Source: Streptomyces collinus
GTDB taxonomy: Bacteria > Actinomycetota > Actinomycetes > Streptomycetales > Streptomycetaceae
DNA length: 64,000 bases
Direction of reading: 5' to 3'
NCBI RefSeq assembly: GCF_031348265.1
Contig: NZ_CP133771.1
Location: 6,696,001-6,760,000, forward strand
Within the stretch, counting starts at the first letter, position 1. Each line of letters starts with the position of its first letter. The notes beneath the pieces were generated by a model. It searched no databases and was not told the origin of the DNA. It saw nothing but the letters and a program-made list of their open reading frames with translations. The translations under genes and the position numbers were made by a program. This document shows positions 51,263 through 59,264 of the stretch, piece by piece.

Positions 51263-52852
51263 ATGCCGACCCGTCGGATACGAGGGGCCGCCGTCACGGC
51301 GGCGCTGGCCGCGGCGGTCACCGCCTGCTCGGCCCCCAGCGGCGGCGGCTCGGGCGACGGCAAGTCCGGGGGCTCCGTCGTACTCGGGGTGGCATCCGAG
51401 CCGGACACCCTCAGCCCGCTGCTCGGCTACGGCAAGGACGGGAACTCCAAGATCTTCGACGGGCTCCTCGCCCGCGACGCCGACCTGAAGCTGAAGCCCG
51501 CTCTGGCGGCCGCACTGCCCAAGGTCACCGACGGCGGCCGCACGTACACCTACACCCTGCGCGACGGGGTCGAGTTCAGCGACGGCGAACCGCTGACGGC
51601 CGCCGACGTCGTCTACACGTACCGGACCGCCCTCGACCCGAAGACCAACAACACCTTCAAGAGCGAGCTGGACGCCGTCAAGGAGGTCGAGGCGAGCGGC
51701 GACGACAAGGTCGTCTTCACGCTCAAGTACCCCTACGCCCCCTTCGCCGCCCGCACGGTCCTGCCCATCGTCCCCGAGCACATCGCGGGGGAGCAGGACC
51801 CCAACACCGGCTCCTTCAACACCAAGCCGGTCGGCACCGGGCCGTACGTCCTCAGCCGCTGGAGCAAGGGCGAGAAGCTCACCTTCAAGGCCAACCCCCG
51901 CTACTGGGGCGGCGAGCCGAAGGTGAAGACCTTCACCATGGCGGTCATCGGCGACGACAACGTGCGCGCCACCCGCCTGCGCTCCGGCGACCTCGACGGC
52001 GCGGTCCTCCCGCCCAACCTCGCCGCCACGTTCAAGGGCGACGACGCCAGGCGCACCTACGAGGCCCGGTCCTACGACTTCCGGGCCGTCACCCTCCCCA
52101 CCGCGAACAAGGTCACCGGCGACCGCGCGATCCGCCGGGCCCTCGACGCCGCCGTGGACCGCGAGGCCATGGTCGACAAGATCCTCGACGGCGCCGGCCG
52201 CCCGGCGTACGGGCCGCTGCCCGTCGACGACCCGGCGTTCAGCGAGGGCATCGAGCGCACCCAGGACCTCGGCAAGGCCGGCAAGATCCTGGACGAGGCC
52301 GGCTGGAAGCCCGGCGAGGGCGGCATCCGCACCCGGGACGGACGGCGGGCGGCCTTCACCCTGCTCTACCCCTCCGGCGACAAGGTCCGCCAGGACCACG
52401 CCCTCGCCTACGCCTCCGACGCCAAGAAGGCCGGCATCGAGGTGAAGGCGGAGAGCGCCACCTGGGAGGTCATCGAACCCCGCATGAAGGACGACGCCGT
52501 CCTCGCGGGCTTCGGCAGCACCGGCGACCCCGACTTCGGCCTCTACACCCTGCTGCACTCCTCCCTCGCCGGCGACGGGTTCAACAACATGGCCCGCTAC
52601 GACAACCCGGCCGTGGACCGCGCCCTCGACAACGGCCGCCGCGGCCAGGACCCGGCCGAGCGCACGTCCGCCTACGACAAGCTCCAGCGCGCCCTGGTGC
52701 AGGACCCCGGCTACACGTTCCTCACCCACATCGACCACCTCTACGTGCTGGCCGACCGCTGGGAGAACCTGAACACCCAGCTGGAGCCGCACGAGCACGG
52801 CTTCGCCAGCGGCCCCTGGTGGAACATCGAGGACTGGCAGCCGAAGAAGTGA
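51263..52852 (+). CDS. nikA: Nickel/peptide-type ABC transporter substrate-binding lipoprotein
   Basis: 529 residues. Signal peptide with lipobox AAVTAC (Cys about 22), then SBP family 5 features: VVLGVASEPDTLSPLL, LRDGVEFSDGEPLTAADVVYTYR, GTGPYVLSRWSKGEKLTFKANPRYWGG, and VDREAMVDKILDG. Family 5 binds peptides, nickel chelates or haem. The Nur box upstream argues for nickel. It is first of five overlapping genes. Confidence 0.9.
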   Translation: MPTRRIRGAAVTAALAAAVTACSAPSGGGSGDGKSGGSVVLGVASEPDTLSPLLGYGKDGNSKIFDGLLARDADLKLKPALAAALPKVTDGGRTYTYTLRDGVEFSDGEPLTAADVVYTYRTALDPKTNNTFKSELDAVKEVEASGDDKVVFTLKYPYAPFAARTVLPIVPEHIAGEQDPNTGSFNTKPVGTGPYVLSRWSKGEKLTFKANPRYWGGEPKVKTFTMAVIGDDNVRATRLRSGDLDGAVLPPNLAATFKGDDARRTYEARSYDFRAVTLPTANKVTGDRAIRRALDAAVDREAMVDKILDGAGRPAYGPLPVDDPAFSEGIERTQDLGKAGKILDEAGWKPGEGGIRTRDGRRAAFTLLYPSGDKVRQDHALAYASDAKKAGIEVKAESATWEVIEPRMKDDAVLAGFGSTGDPDFGLYTLLHSSLAGDGFNNMARYDNPAVDRALDNGRRGQDPAERTSAYDKLQRALVQDPGYTFLTHIDHLYVLADRWENLNTQLEPHEHGFASGPWWNIEDWQPKK

Positions 52853-53841
52853 CCCGCCTCCCCTGGGGAGCGATGGCACGACTGGCGGGACGGCGGGCCC
52901 TGTTCGCCGTCCCCGTCCTGCTCGTCGTCACCTTCGGCGTGTTCGCCATCGCCGCCGCCTCCCCCTTCGACCCCGTCAAGGCCTACGCCGGCACCGCCGC
53001 GCTCGGCGCCGACCAGCAGACCCTGGACCGGCTGCGCGAGAACCTCGGCGTGGACCGGCCCTTCGCCGCCCGCTGGTGGCACTGGCTGACCTCCGCCCTC
53101 ACCGGCGACCTCGGCCACTCCAGCGTCATGCGGCAGCCGGTCGCCCAGGTCATCGGCGAACGCCTCGTGTGGTCCGCGCTGCTCTGCGCGGTCGCCTTCG
53201 CCGCCGCCGTGCTGGTCGGCACGGTCCTCGGCGTGCTCGCCGCCCGCCGCCCCGGCTCGCTCGTCGACCGGACCGTCACCTCCCTCGCCTACACCCTGGA
53301 GGCGGCACCGGTCTTCTGGATCGCGCTGCTCGCCATCTGGCTGTTCGCCCTCCAGTGGGACGTCCTCCCGGCGGGCGGCCTGACCGACACCGGCAGCGAA
53401 CAGGTCACGCCAGGACAGGTCACGAGCCATCTCCTCCTGCCCGCAGGTGTCCTCGCCGTGTCCCAGCTGCCCTGGTTCACCCTGTACGTGCGCCAGGGTG
53501 TCGGCGACGCGCTGGCGGAGGACCCCGTACGCGGCGCCCGCGCCCGCGGCCTGAGCGAAGGCACCGTCCTGCTCGGCCACGCCCTGCGCTCCGGGCTCCT
53601 TCCGGTGCTCACGCTCATCGGCTCCCGCGTGCCCGAACTGATCACCGGGGCGCTGCTGGTGGAGAGCGTCTTCAGCTGGCCGGGCATCGCCGCGGCCACC
53701 GTCGAGGCGGCCACCGCCGTCGACTTCCCGCTGCTCGCCGCCCTGACGACCCTGGCCACCGCCGCCGTGCTCGCCGGGAACCTGCTCGCCGACCTGCTCT
53801 ACGGACTGTTCGACCCGAGGGTGAAGCTCAGTGACATGTGA
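52849..53841 (+). CDS. nikB: Nickel ABC transporter permease
   Basis: 330 residues from the GTG at 52849 (GTGA overlap with nikA). An ATG eight codons in is an alternative. About six membrane segments. LIGSRVPELITGALLVESVFSWPGI and the EAA loop ALAEDPVRGARARGLSEGTVLLGHALRSGLLPVL are typical of the DppB/NikB family. It forms a heterodimer with NikC. Confidence 0.92.
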   Translation: MTRLPWGAMARLAGRRALFAVPVLLVVTFGVFAIAAASPFDPVKAYAGTAALGADQQTLDRLRENLGVDRPFAARWWHWLTSALTGDLGHSSVMRQPVAQVIGERLVWSALLCAVAFAAAVLVGTVLGVLAARRPGSLVDRTVTSLAYTLEAAPVFWIALLAIWLFALQWDVLPAGGLTDTGSEQVTPGQVTSHLLLPAGVLAVSQLPWFTLYVRQGVGDALAEDPVRGARARGLSEGTVLLGHALRSGLLPVLTLIGSRVPELITGALLVESVFSWPGIAAATVEAATAVDFPLLAALTTLATAAVLAGNLLADLLYGLFDPRVKLSDM

Positions 53842-54730
53842 CGCACCCGCGCCCGCCGCCGCCCCGGAGCGGACCGAGTGGCGCTCGCACGGACCCCGGC
53901 GCCGCTCCACCCGCGCCCTGCGCGTGCGCACCTCCGCCGTGCTGGTGGCCGCGACCGTCCTCGCCGTGCTGCTCGTGCCGCTGCTGGTCCAGCTCGACCA
54001 GCAGGCCGTCGACCTCGCCGCCAAGCTGCAACCACCCTCCTGGACCCACCCGTTCGGCACCGACGACGTCGGCCGCGACCTGCTGCTGCGCTGCGTCTAC
54101 GGCCTGCGCGTCTCACTGCTCGTCGGCGTCGCGGCGGCGCTGACCGCGACCGTCGTCGGCACGGCCGTGGGCGCCGCGGCCGGGGCGCTGGGCGGCTGGG
54201 CCGACCGGGCCCTGATGCGGGTGGTCGACACGTTCTCGTCCGTGCCGCATCTGCTGCTCGGCATCTTCATCGTCGCCATGTTCCGCCCCGGGGTGTGGCC
54301 GGTGGTCATCTCGGTCGCACTGACCCACTGGCTGTCCACGGCCCGGATCGTCCGTGCCGAGGTGCTCTCCCTGCGGTCCAGGCCGTACATCGACGCCGCC
54401 GTCTCCGGCGGGGCGTCCCGGTGGCGGGTGACCGTACGGCACCTGCTGCCCGCCGTCCTCCCCCAGGCCGCGCTCGCCGCCGTGCTGATGGTGCCGCACG
54501 CCATGTGGCACGAGTCGGCGCTGTCCTTCCTCGGACTCGGGCTGCCCACGCACACGGCGAGCCTCGGCACCCTCATCCAGAGCGCCCGCGGCTCCCTCCT
54601 CGCCGGCCAGTGGTGGCCGACCCTCTTCCCGGGTCTCTTCCTCATCGTCCCCACCCTCGCCATCGCCGGACTCGCCGGCGCCTGGCGCGAGCGGATCAAC
54701 CCCCGCCACCGATCGGAGCTGATGCTGTGA
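53831..54730 (+). CDS. nikC: Nickel ABC transporter permease
   Basis: 299 residues, GTG start 11 nt inside nikB. The DppC/NikC pattern is clear: HPFGTDDVGRDLLLRCVYGLRVSLLVGV, EAA loop YIDAAVSGGASRWRVTVRHLLPAVLPQ, and HESALSFLGLGLPTHTASLGTLI. Five to six membrane segments. Confidence 0.92.
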   Translation: MTCDAPAPAAAPERTEWRSHGPRRRSTRALRVRTSAVLVAATVLAVLLVPLLVQLDQQAVDLAAKLQPPSWTHPFGTDDVGRDLLLRCVYGLRVSLLVGVAAALTATVVGTAVGAAAGALGGWADRALMRVVDTFSSVPHLLLGIFIVAMFRPGVWPVVISVALTHWLSTARIVRAEVLSLRSRPYIDAAVSGGASRWRVTVRHLLPAVLPQAALAAVLMVPHAMWHESALSFLGLGLPTHTASLGTLIQSARGSLLAGQWWPTLFPGLFLIVPTLAIAGLAGAWRERINPRHRSELML

Positions 54731-55716
54731 GCGCCGGTATGGAGTCCATGACCCCCGTGCTGTCGGTGCGCGGACTGTCCGTGCGGTTCCTCATGCCCGG
54801 CGGACGCCGCGTCGCCGCCGTCACCGACGCGCGCTTCGACGTGGCGCCCGGCGAGTGCCTGGCCCTGATCGGGGAGAGCGGCTGCGGAAAGTCCGTGCTG
54901 GCCTCCGCCCTGCTCGGCCTGCTCCCCGGCAACGCCCAGACCGCCGGTTCGGCCCTCCTCGGTGACCTGGACCTGCTCACGGCCGGCGAGCGGACCCTCG
55001 CCCGCACCGTACGAGGGCGGCTCATCGGCCTCGTACCGCAGAGCCCGGCCGCCCACCTCACCCCGGTCCGCACCGTCCGCTCCCAACTGGAGGAGACGGT
55101 CGCCGCGTTGACCGCGACCCGGGGGCGCGCCGCCCTGCGGGCCGCCGCAGAGGCCGCCGCCGAACGGGCCGCGTTCCCCGCCGACCACCTCGACCGCCAC
55201 CCCCACCAGCTCTCCGGCGGTCTCGCCCAGCGCGCCGCCACCGCCCTCGCCCTGGTCGGCGACGCACCCCTGCTGCTCGCCGACGAACCCACCACGGGAC
55301 TCGACCGCGACCTGGTGGACCGTACGGCCGACGAACTGCGGCGGCACGTCGACGACCCGGGCCAGGGCGGCCGCGGGCGCGCCCTGCTGATGATCACCCA
55401 CGATCTGGCGGCCGCGGAGCGCATCGCGGACCGGGTCGCGGTCATGTACGCCGGGCGGATCGTCGAACTCGCCGACGCAGCGGCCTTCTTCGGCTCACCC
55501 GGGCCCCGCCACCCCTACAGCCGCGGCCTTCTCCAGGCCCTGCCCGACCGCGCCTTCACCCCCATCCCCGGCATGCCGCCCGAACTCGGCGACCTCCCGG
55601 CCGGCTGCGCCTTCGCCGCCCGCTGCGACCGGGCCACCGACACCTGCGCGACCGAGCCGCCCGCCGGAACGGTCGCCTGCCACCATCCGCACGTGCCGGA
55701 GGACGTCCGTGCTTGA
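54727..55716 (+). CDS. nikD: Nickel ABC transporter ATP-binding protein
   Basis: 329 residues from the GTG at 54727 (GTGA overlap with nikC). Walker A GESGCGKS (49-56), signature LSGGLAQR, Walker B LLLADEPTTGLD, H-loop MITHD. The C-terminal oligopeptide-transporter extension has Cys clusters (AGCAFAARCDRATDTC). Confidence 0.92.
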   Translation: MSAGMESMTPVLSVRGLSVRFLMPGGRRVAAVTDARFDVAPGECLALIGESGCGKSVLASALLGLLPGNAQTAGSALLGDLDLLTAGERTLARTVRGRLIGLVPQSPAAHLTPVRTVRSQLEETVAALTATRGRAALRAAAEAAAERAAFPADHLDRHPHQLSGGLAQRAATALALVGDAPLLLADEPTTGLDRDLVDRTADELRRHVDDPGQGGRGRALLMITHDLAAAERIADRVAVMYAGRIVELADAAAFFGSPGPRHPYSRGLLQALPDRAFTPIPGMPPELGDLPAGCAFAARCDRATDTCATEPPAGTVACHHPHVPEDVRA

Positions 55717-56362
55717 ACTGCGCTCCATCACCGCCGGATACGCCAGGAACGCCCCGGTGGTGCGGGACGTGTCCCTGACCGTCGCGCCGGGCGAGTCCGT
55801 CGGTCTGCTCGGCCCGAGCGGCTGCGGCAAGTCCACCCTCGCGCGGGTCGCGGCCCTGCTGCACCGCCCCGACGCCGGCACCCTGCTCCTCGACGGCGAG
55901 CCCGTACGGCGCTGGCGCCACCACGCCCCACGCGAGAAGCGCACCGCCTTCGGGGTCGTCTTCCAGCAGGCCAGGCTCTCCGCGGACCCGCGGCTGCCGC
56001 TCACGGACCTGATCGCCGAGCCCCTGCGCGCCACCGGCCGCGGTGCGGAAGTCCCCGGCCGGATCGCCGAGTTGGCCCCCGTGGTCGGTCTCACCCCCGA
56101 CCTGCTGACCCGGCGGCCGCACGAGGTCAGCGACGGTCAGCTGCAACGCGCCTGCCTCGCCCGGGCGCTGGTGCTGCGCCCGCGCATGCTGGTGTGCGAC
56201 GAGATGACCGCGATGCTCGACGCCTCCACGGCCGCCGCCCTGGTCGCGGCCGTCGAGGACTACCGGGCCGCGACGGGCGCCGCCCTGCTGGCCGTCGGCC
56301 ACGACCGCACCCTGCTCCGGCGCTGGTGCGACCGCACCGTCCAGTGGGACAGCCTGACCTGA
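55709..56362 (+). CDS. nikE: Nickel ABC transporter ATP-binding protein
   Basis: 217 residues, shorter than NikD because it lacks the C-terminal extension. GTG start 8 nt inside nikD. Walker A GPSGCGKS (35-42), Walker B MLVCDEMTAMLD, H-loop AVGHD. The signature reads VSDGQLQRACLARAL, with Asp for the first Gly of LSGGQ, a modest deviation. Its stop is 4 nt from the convergent ArsR stop. Confidence 0.9.
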   Translation: MLELRSITAGYARNAPVVRDVSLTVAPGESVGLLGPSGCGKSTLARVAALLHRPDAGTLLLDGEPVRRWRHHAPREKRTAFGVVFQQARLSADPRLPLTDLIAEPLRATGRGAEVPGRIAELAPVVGLTPDLLTRRPHEVSDGQLQRACLARALVLRPRMLVCDEMTAMLDASTAAALVAAVEDYRAATGAALLAVGHDRTLLRRWCDRTVQWDSLT

Positions 56363-56366
56363 GGCG

Positions 56367-56678
56367 CTACTCCTGTACGTGCCGGATGGCGTCCAGCACG
56401 ATGTGCGCCACATGGTCGTCGGTGAGGGTGTACCGCGTCTCTCGGGCCTGACGCCGGGCGGTGACGATCCGGGAGGTGCGCAGCACCCTCAGGTGCTGGG
56501 AGACCAGCGGCTGGCTGACACCGAGGGCGGTCACCAGTTCATGGACGTACTTCCCGCCGCCGGACAGTTCCCGCACGATGCCCAGCCGTACGGGCGAGGC
56601 CAGGGCGCGCAGCAGCTCGCCGGCCGCCTGGAGAGTCGGATCCGGTTCGTCCGTCGGGGGAGTGGGCGTCGTTGTCAT
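56367..56678 (-). CDS. ArsR/SmtB-family metal-sensing repressor
   Basis: 103 residues from the ATG at 56678. An ATG two codons earlier is possible. Winged helix: LRALASPVRLGIVRELSGGGKYVHELVTALGVSQPLVSQHLRVLRTSRIVTARRQARETRYTL. The C-terminal helix DDHVAHIVLDAIRHVQE places Asp, His, His and Glu in the D-x-H-x10-H-x2-E spacing of the SmtB alpha5 zinc site. The alpha3N cysteine motif of CadC/SmtB is absent. TAATGT, 6 nt before the ATG, sits inside a perfect palindrome, so it is probably leaderless and autoregulated. Zinc is the likeliest effector; nickel is possible given the neighbours. Confidence 0.92.
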   Translation of the reverse strand: MTTTPTPPTDEPDPTLQAAGELLRALASPVRLGIVRELSGGGKYVHELVTALGVSQPLVSQHLRVLRTSRIVTARRQARETRYTLTDDHVAHIVLDAIRHVQE

Positions 56679-56710
56679 ATGCATACATTAGCATATGACA
56701 ACGATTCCCA
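56671..56710 (-). promoter_or_regulatory. ArsR operator overlapped by a Fur-family-like box
   Basis: GTTGTCATATGC (56671-56682) and GCATATGACAAC (56691-56702) form a perfect 12-bp inverted repeat with an 8-nt spacer over the arsR -10 and start codon. Overlapping its right end, TGACAACGATTCCCA (56696-56710) fits the TGNNAANNNTTNNCA layout of Fur/Zur boxes. Confidence 0.75.
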
Positions 56711-56752
56711 GTTCTGGTTCTTCGTCCGGCTGGGCCCTAGGGGCGACTGCCG

Positions 56753-57052
56753 TCAGTGGTCGTCCCAGTGTCCCTCGTGGGCGGCGTGCCGGTGGCCGTC
56801 GTGCACGTAGTCCGTGTGGTCGTCGTGCCGCACGGCCAGGTGGCCGCAGTCGTCGCCGTGCTCGTGGTCGTGGTTCTGGTGCACCGCGTGGCCGTCGGTC
56901 GCGCACTCGTCGGTGTGGCCGTCGTGCGTGCGGTGGATGTGGCCGTCGTGGGCGTAGTCGGTGTGGTCGCGGTGGGTGAAGGCGAGGTGGCCGCAGTCGT
57001 CGCCGTGGGCGTGCGCGTGGTCGTCGTGGGTGATGTGCTGGGCGGTGGTCAT
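56753..57052 (-). CDS. Histidine-rich tandem-repeat metal-binding protein
   Basis: 99 residues from the ATG at 57052, with AAGGAG 7 nt upstream. About a third of all residues are His, with many Asp. Two copies of a unit of about 35 residues are visible: HGDDCGHLA, then DHTDY, then HDGH-x-H and a final GH-x-D. Each copy has one Cys (DDCGH), and a third Cys lies between them (TDECATDGH). There is no signal peptide or membrane segment, so it is cytosolic. It probably buffers or chaperones Zn2+ or Ni2+. It lies just upstream of arsR on the same strand and shares a 12-bp promoter motif with it. Confidence 0.85.
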   Translation of the reverse strand: MTTAQHITHDDHAHAHGDDCGHLAFTHRDHTDYAHDGHIHRTHDGHTDECATDGHAVHQNHDHEHGDDCGHLAVRHDDHTDYVHDGHRHAAHEGHWDDH

Positions 57053-57114
57053 GGTGGAGCTCCTTGCGTGTGCTGGCGCCGGCCGCGACGTGTCGACCTG
57101 GGCCGGACATGGCG

Positions 57115-57126
57115 ACATTAACATAT
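57115..57126 (-). promoter_or_regulatory. ArsR-type half-site in the promoter of the His-rich gene
   Basis: ACATTAACATAT here and ACATTAGCATAT at 56685-56696 in the arsR operator agree at 11 of 12 positions. On the minus strand both read ATATG-Y-TAATGT. It lies about 65 nt before the His-rich start, near a likely -10. Confidence 0.5.
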
Positions 57127-57207
57127 AGCGATTCCTGCATGTATTGTCGGAGGACCCGCCACGGCCCGCCATCCGGGGCGGGGCGTACGGGTGAATCGCC
57201 GGTCTCT

Positions 57208-57972
57208 CTAGCGCACCGCCACGACCACGCAGCTGTCGCCGTACTGCCACACCGGGCCGGCCGTGGCGAAGCCGGACTGCCCAAGGAGCTCCAGGTGGGC
57301 GGAGAGGGGGAGTTCGGCGGGGCGCGTCGTGCCCAGGGAGGCTTCGCGGCGCCGGCGCTCGGCGAGGAGGTCGGTCAGCTCCGGGTCGTCGCCGACCGCG
57401 GCCCACCAGGAGCCCCAGTCCTCGTGGGCGAACACGCGCTGCCGGTCGGCCCGGCACCGCCCGACATGGGCGGCGATCCCCGCCGGGCTCGTCTCACCCT
57501 GGGGGAGATGGTCGCCGTTGACGAGGACGCCCCCGGGGCGCAGCAGCGCGGCGAGCTGCCGGTAGGTGCCGAGCAGGGTGTCGCGGTCCAGGTAGTGCAG
57601 GGCCGTCGTGGAGACCGCCGCGTCCAGGGGCCGGTCCAGTTCCAGGGCCCGCACCCAGCCCGGCGCGCCGATCTCCGCGTCGACGTAGCGGGCCGCGTCC
57701 GGGTGGTGGGTGCGGCCCAGCTCCAGCAGGACGGGATCCCGGTCCACGGCCACGATCTCGGCGTCCGGCAGCCGCCGGATCAGCCGGGCCGCGAGGGAGC
57801 CGGGCCCGCAGCCCAGGTCCACCACGAGAGGCGGGGCCGCGCGCCCCGCCGTGACGTGCTCGACGACATCGGCGATCACCGTGAACCGCTCCTCGCGGTC
57901 GACGGCGTACCGCTGCTGCTGGAGCTCCCAGCGCTCCACCCATCGCTCCGCCGTCGCCAGACTCAGCCCCAT
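57208..57972 (-). CDS. Class I SAM-dependent methyltransferase
   Basis: 254 residues. SAM motif I VVDLGCGPGSLAARLI, acidic residue at the end of strand 2 in EIVAVDRDP, then LDAAVSTTALHYLDRDTLLGTYRQLAALLRPGGVLVNGDHLP, the UbiE-like order. Many His and Trp residues. A Fur-family-like box lies 57-71 nt upstream, so expression may follow metal status. Substrate unknown. Confidence 0.9.
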   Translation of the reverse strand: MGLSLATAERWVERWELQQQRYAVDREERFTVIADVVEHVTAGRAAPPLVVDLGCGPGSLAARLIRRLPDAEIVAVDRDPVLLELGRTHHPDAARYVDAEIGAPGWVRALELDRPLDAAVSTTALHYLDRDTLLGTYRQLAALLRPGGVLVNGDHLPQGETSPAGIAAHVGRCRADRQRVFAHEDWGSWWAAVGDDPELTDLLAERRRREASLGTTRPAELPLSAHLELLGQSGFATAGPVWQYGDSCVVVAVR

Positions 57973-58028
57973 CCGGTCGCGCCACCTCGCCGTCTCGCAC
58001 CTGACTCGTTACGGCCCGAGCCTACAGG

Positions 58029-58043
58029 TGGAAACGGTTCCCA
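58029..58043 (-). promoter_or_regulatory. Fur/Zur-like box upstream of the methyltransferase gene
   Basis: TGGAAACGGTTCCCA matches TGNNAANNNTTNNCA, agrees with its own reverse complement at 12 of 15 positions, and agrees with the box at 56696-56710 at 12 of 15. Spacing to the minus-strand start (57972) is about 57 nt. Confidence 0.5.
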
Positions 58044-58062
58044 TTATGCCCAGTCGGCTGTG

Positions 58063-59259
58063 TCACCGGAGTGACGCGAGAACGGACAGCAGCCGGTCCA
58101 CCTCCTCCACCGTGTTGTACACATGCAGGCTCACCCGCACCGAACCGGTCTTCTCGCCCGCGTCGCCCTGGCAGTGATGGTCGGAGCGCACCATGAATCC
58201 GTGGCTGAACAGGATGAACCCCAGGTCGCCCGAGTCGACTGCGCGGTGCCGCAGCGTCACGATGCCCTGGCGGCGCTGCACGGCCGAGTCGGCGGCGAGG
58301 CTGAGCGGGCAGCCGAGGATCTCGTAGGCGTCCAGCCGGCGCAGCCCCTCGGTGAGCCGGACCGCCAGGTCGGTCGTCCAGCGCTCGATCCGGTCGACAC
58401 CGGCCGCCTCCAGCCAGTCCAGGGCCGCTTCGAGCGAGGCGATGCCCACCGTGTTCGGGGTGCCGCTCCACCCGCCGGGCACGAACTGCGGCCCGCGCGC
58501 CTGCCGGGCCCAGACCGCCCCCGAACCGGGCAGGGCCAGCGCCTTGTGACCGGAGAACACCACGAAGTCGACGTCCAGCTCCGCCACGGACACCGGCAGA
58601 TGACCCACACTCTGCGCGGCGTCCAGGCAGATGACCGCGTCCGGGCCGACGGCCTCACGGATGCGGTGCACGTTCATGTCGCCGCCGTAGACGTGGTGCA
58701 CATGGGTGGTGGCCACGAACCGGGTGCGCGGCCCGGCCCGTTCCGCCAGCGCCCGGTGGTCGTAGTCCCCCGAGCCGCTCTGGTACGGCATCGGCACCAC
58801 CCGCACGTGCACCCCCTCCCGCGCCAGCGACTGCTGCGCCTCCAGCCAGGGCACGATGTTCGCCCGGTGATCGGCGTCCGGCACGACGATCTCGTCGCCG
58901 TCGCGCAGGAAGCCCGGCAGCCAGTCGCGGGCGATGGTCCGCAGCCCCTCGGTGGTGCCGCCGGTGAAGTGGACGGCGGAGCGCTCCGGCCGGTCGTCCC
59001 CGAGGAACCGGGCGACGCGCCCGCGGGTGCGCTCCACCAGCTCCGTGGTCCGGTTGGCCCAGGTGTAGGTGCCGCGCGCCGAGTTGGCGTTGGAGGTGGT
59101 CAGATACGTCTGTACGGCGTCCAGGACGGCCTGCGGCTTCTGCGCCGTGGCCGCGCTGTCCAGGTACGCCAGCTCCGGATGCCCGGTGACGATGGGGAAC
59201 TGGGCGCGCAGCGCCCGCTGCCACCGCTCCTGCTCCTCGCGGCTGCTCGGTGTGTTCAC
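58063..59259 (-). CDS. Class V aminotransferase / SufS-like cysteine desulfurase
   Basis: 398 residues, GTG start. Fold-type I PLP enzyme: LAYLDSAATAQKPQAVLDAV, VHFTGGTTEGLRTIA, ICLDAAQSVGHLPVSVAELDVDFVVFSGHKAL with the Schiff-base Lys, and a C-terminal MVRSDHHCQGDAGEKTGSVRVSLHVYNT, where the Cys sits at the position of the SufS persulfide Cys. It therefore may act as a desulfurase. Last of three overlapping or nearly overlapping PLP genes; 5 nt after the fused synthase gene. Confidence 0.88.
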   Translation of the reverse strand: MNTPSSREEQERWQRALRAQFPIVTGHPELAYLDSAATAQKPQAVLDAVQTYLTTSNANSARGTYTWANRTTELVERTRGRVARFLGDDRPERSAVHFTGGTTEGLRTIARDWLPGFLRDGDEIVVPDADHRANIVPWLEAQQSLAREGVHVRVVPMPYQSGSGDYDHRALAERAGPRTRFVATTHVHHVYGGDMNVHRIREAVGPDAVICLDAAQSVGHLPVSVAELDVDFVVFSGHKALALPGSGAVWARQARGPQFVPGGWSGTPNTVGIASLEAALDWLEAAGVDRIERWTTDLAVRLTEGLRRLDAYEILGCPLSLAADSAVQRRQGIVTLRHRAVDSGDLGFILFSHGFMVRSDHHCQGDAGEKTGSVRVSLHVYNTVEEVDRLLSVLASLR

Positions 59260-59264
59260 GCCGG

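Noticed and set aside
56756..57121. Val-rich 121-codon frame (+)
   Set aside because: Its Val repeats are the complement of the His codons of the true minus-strand gene, which has a ribosome site.
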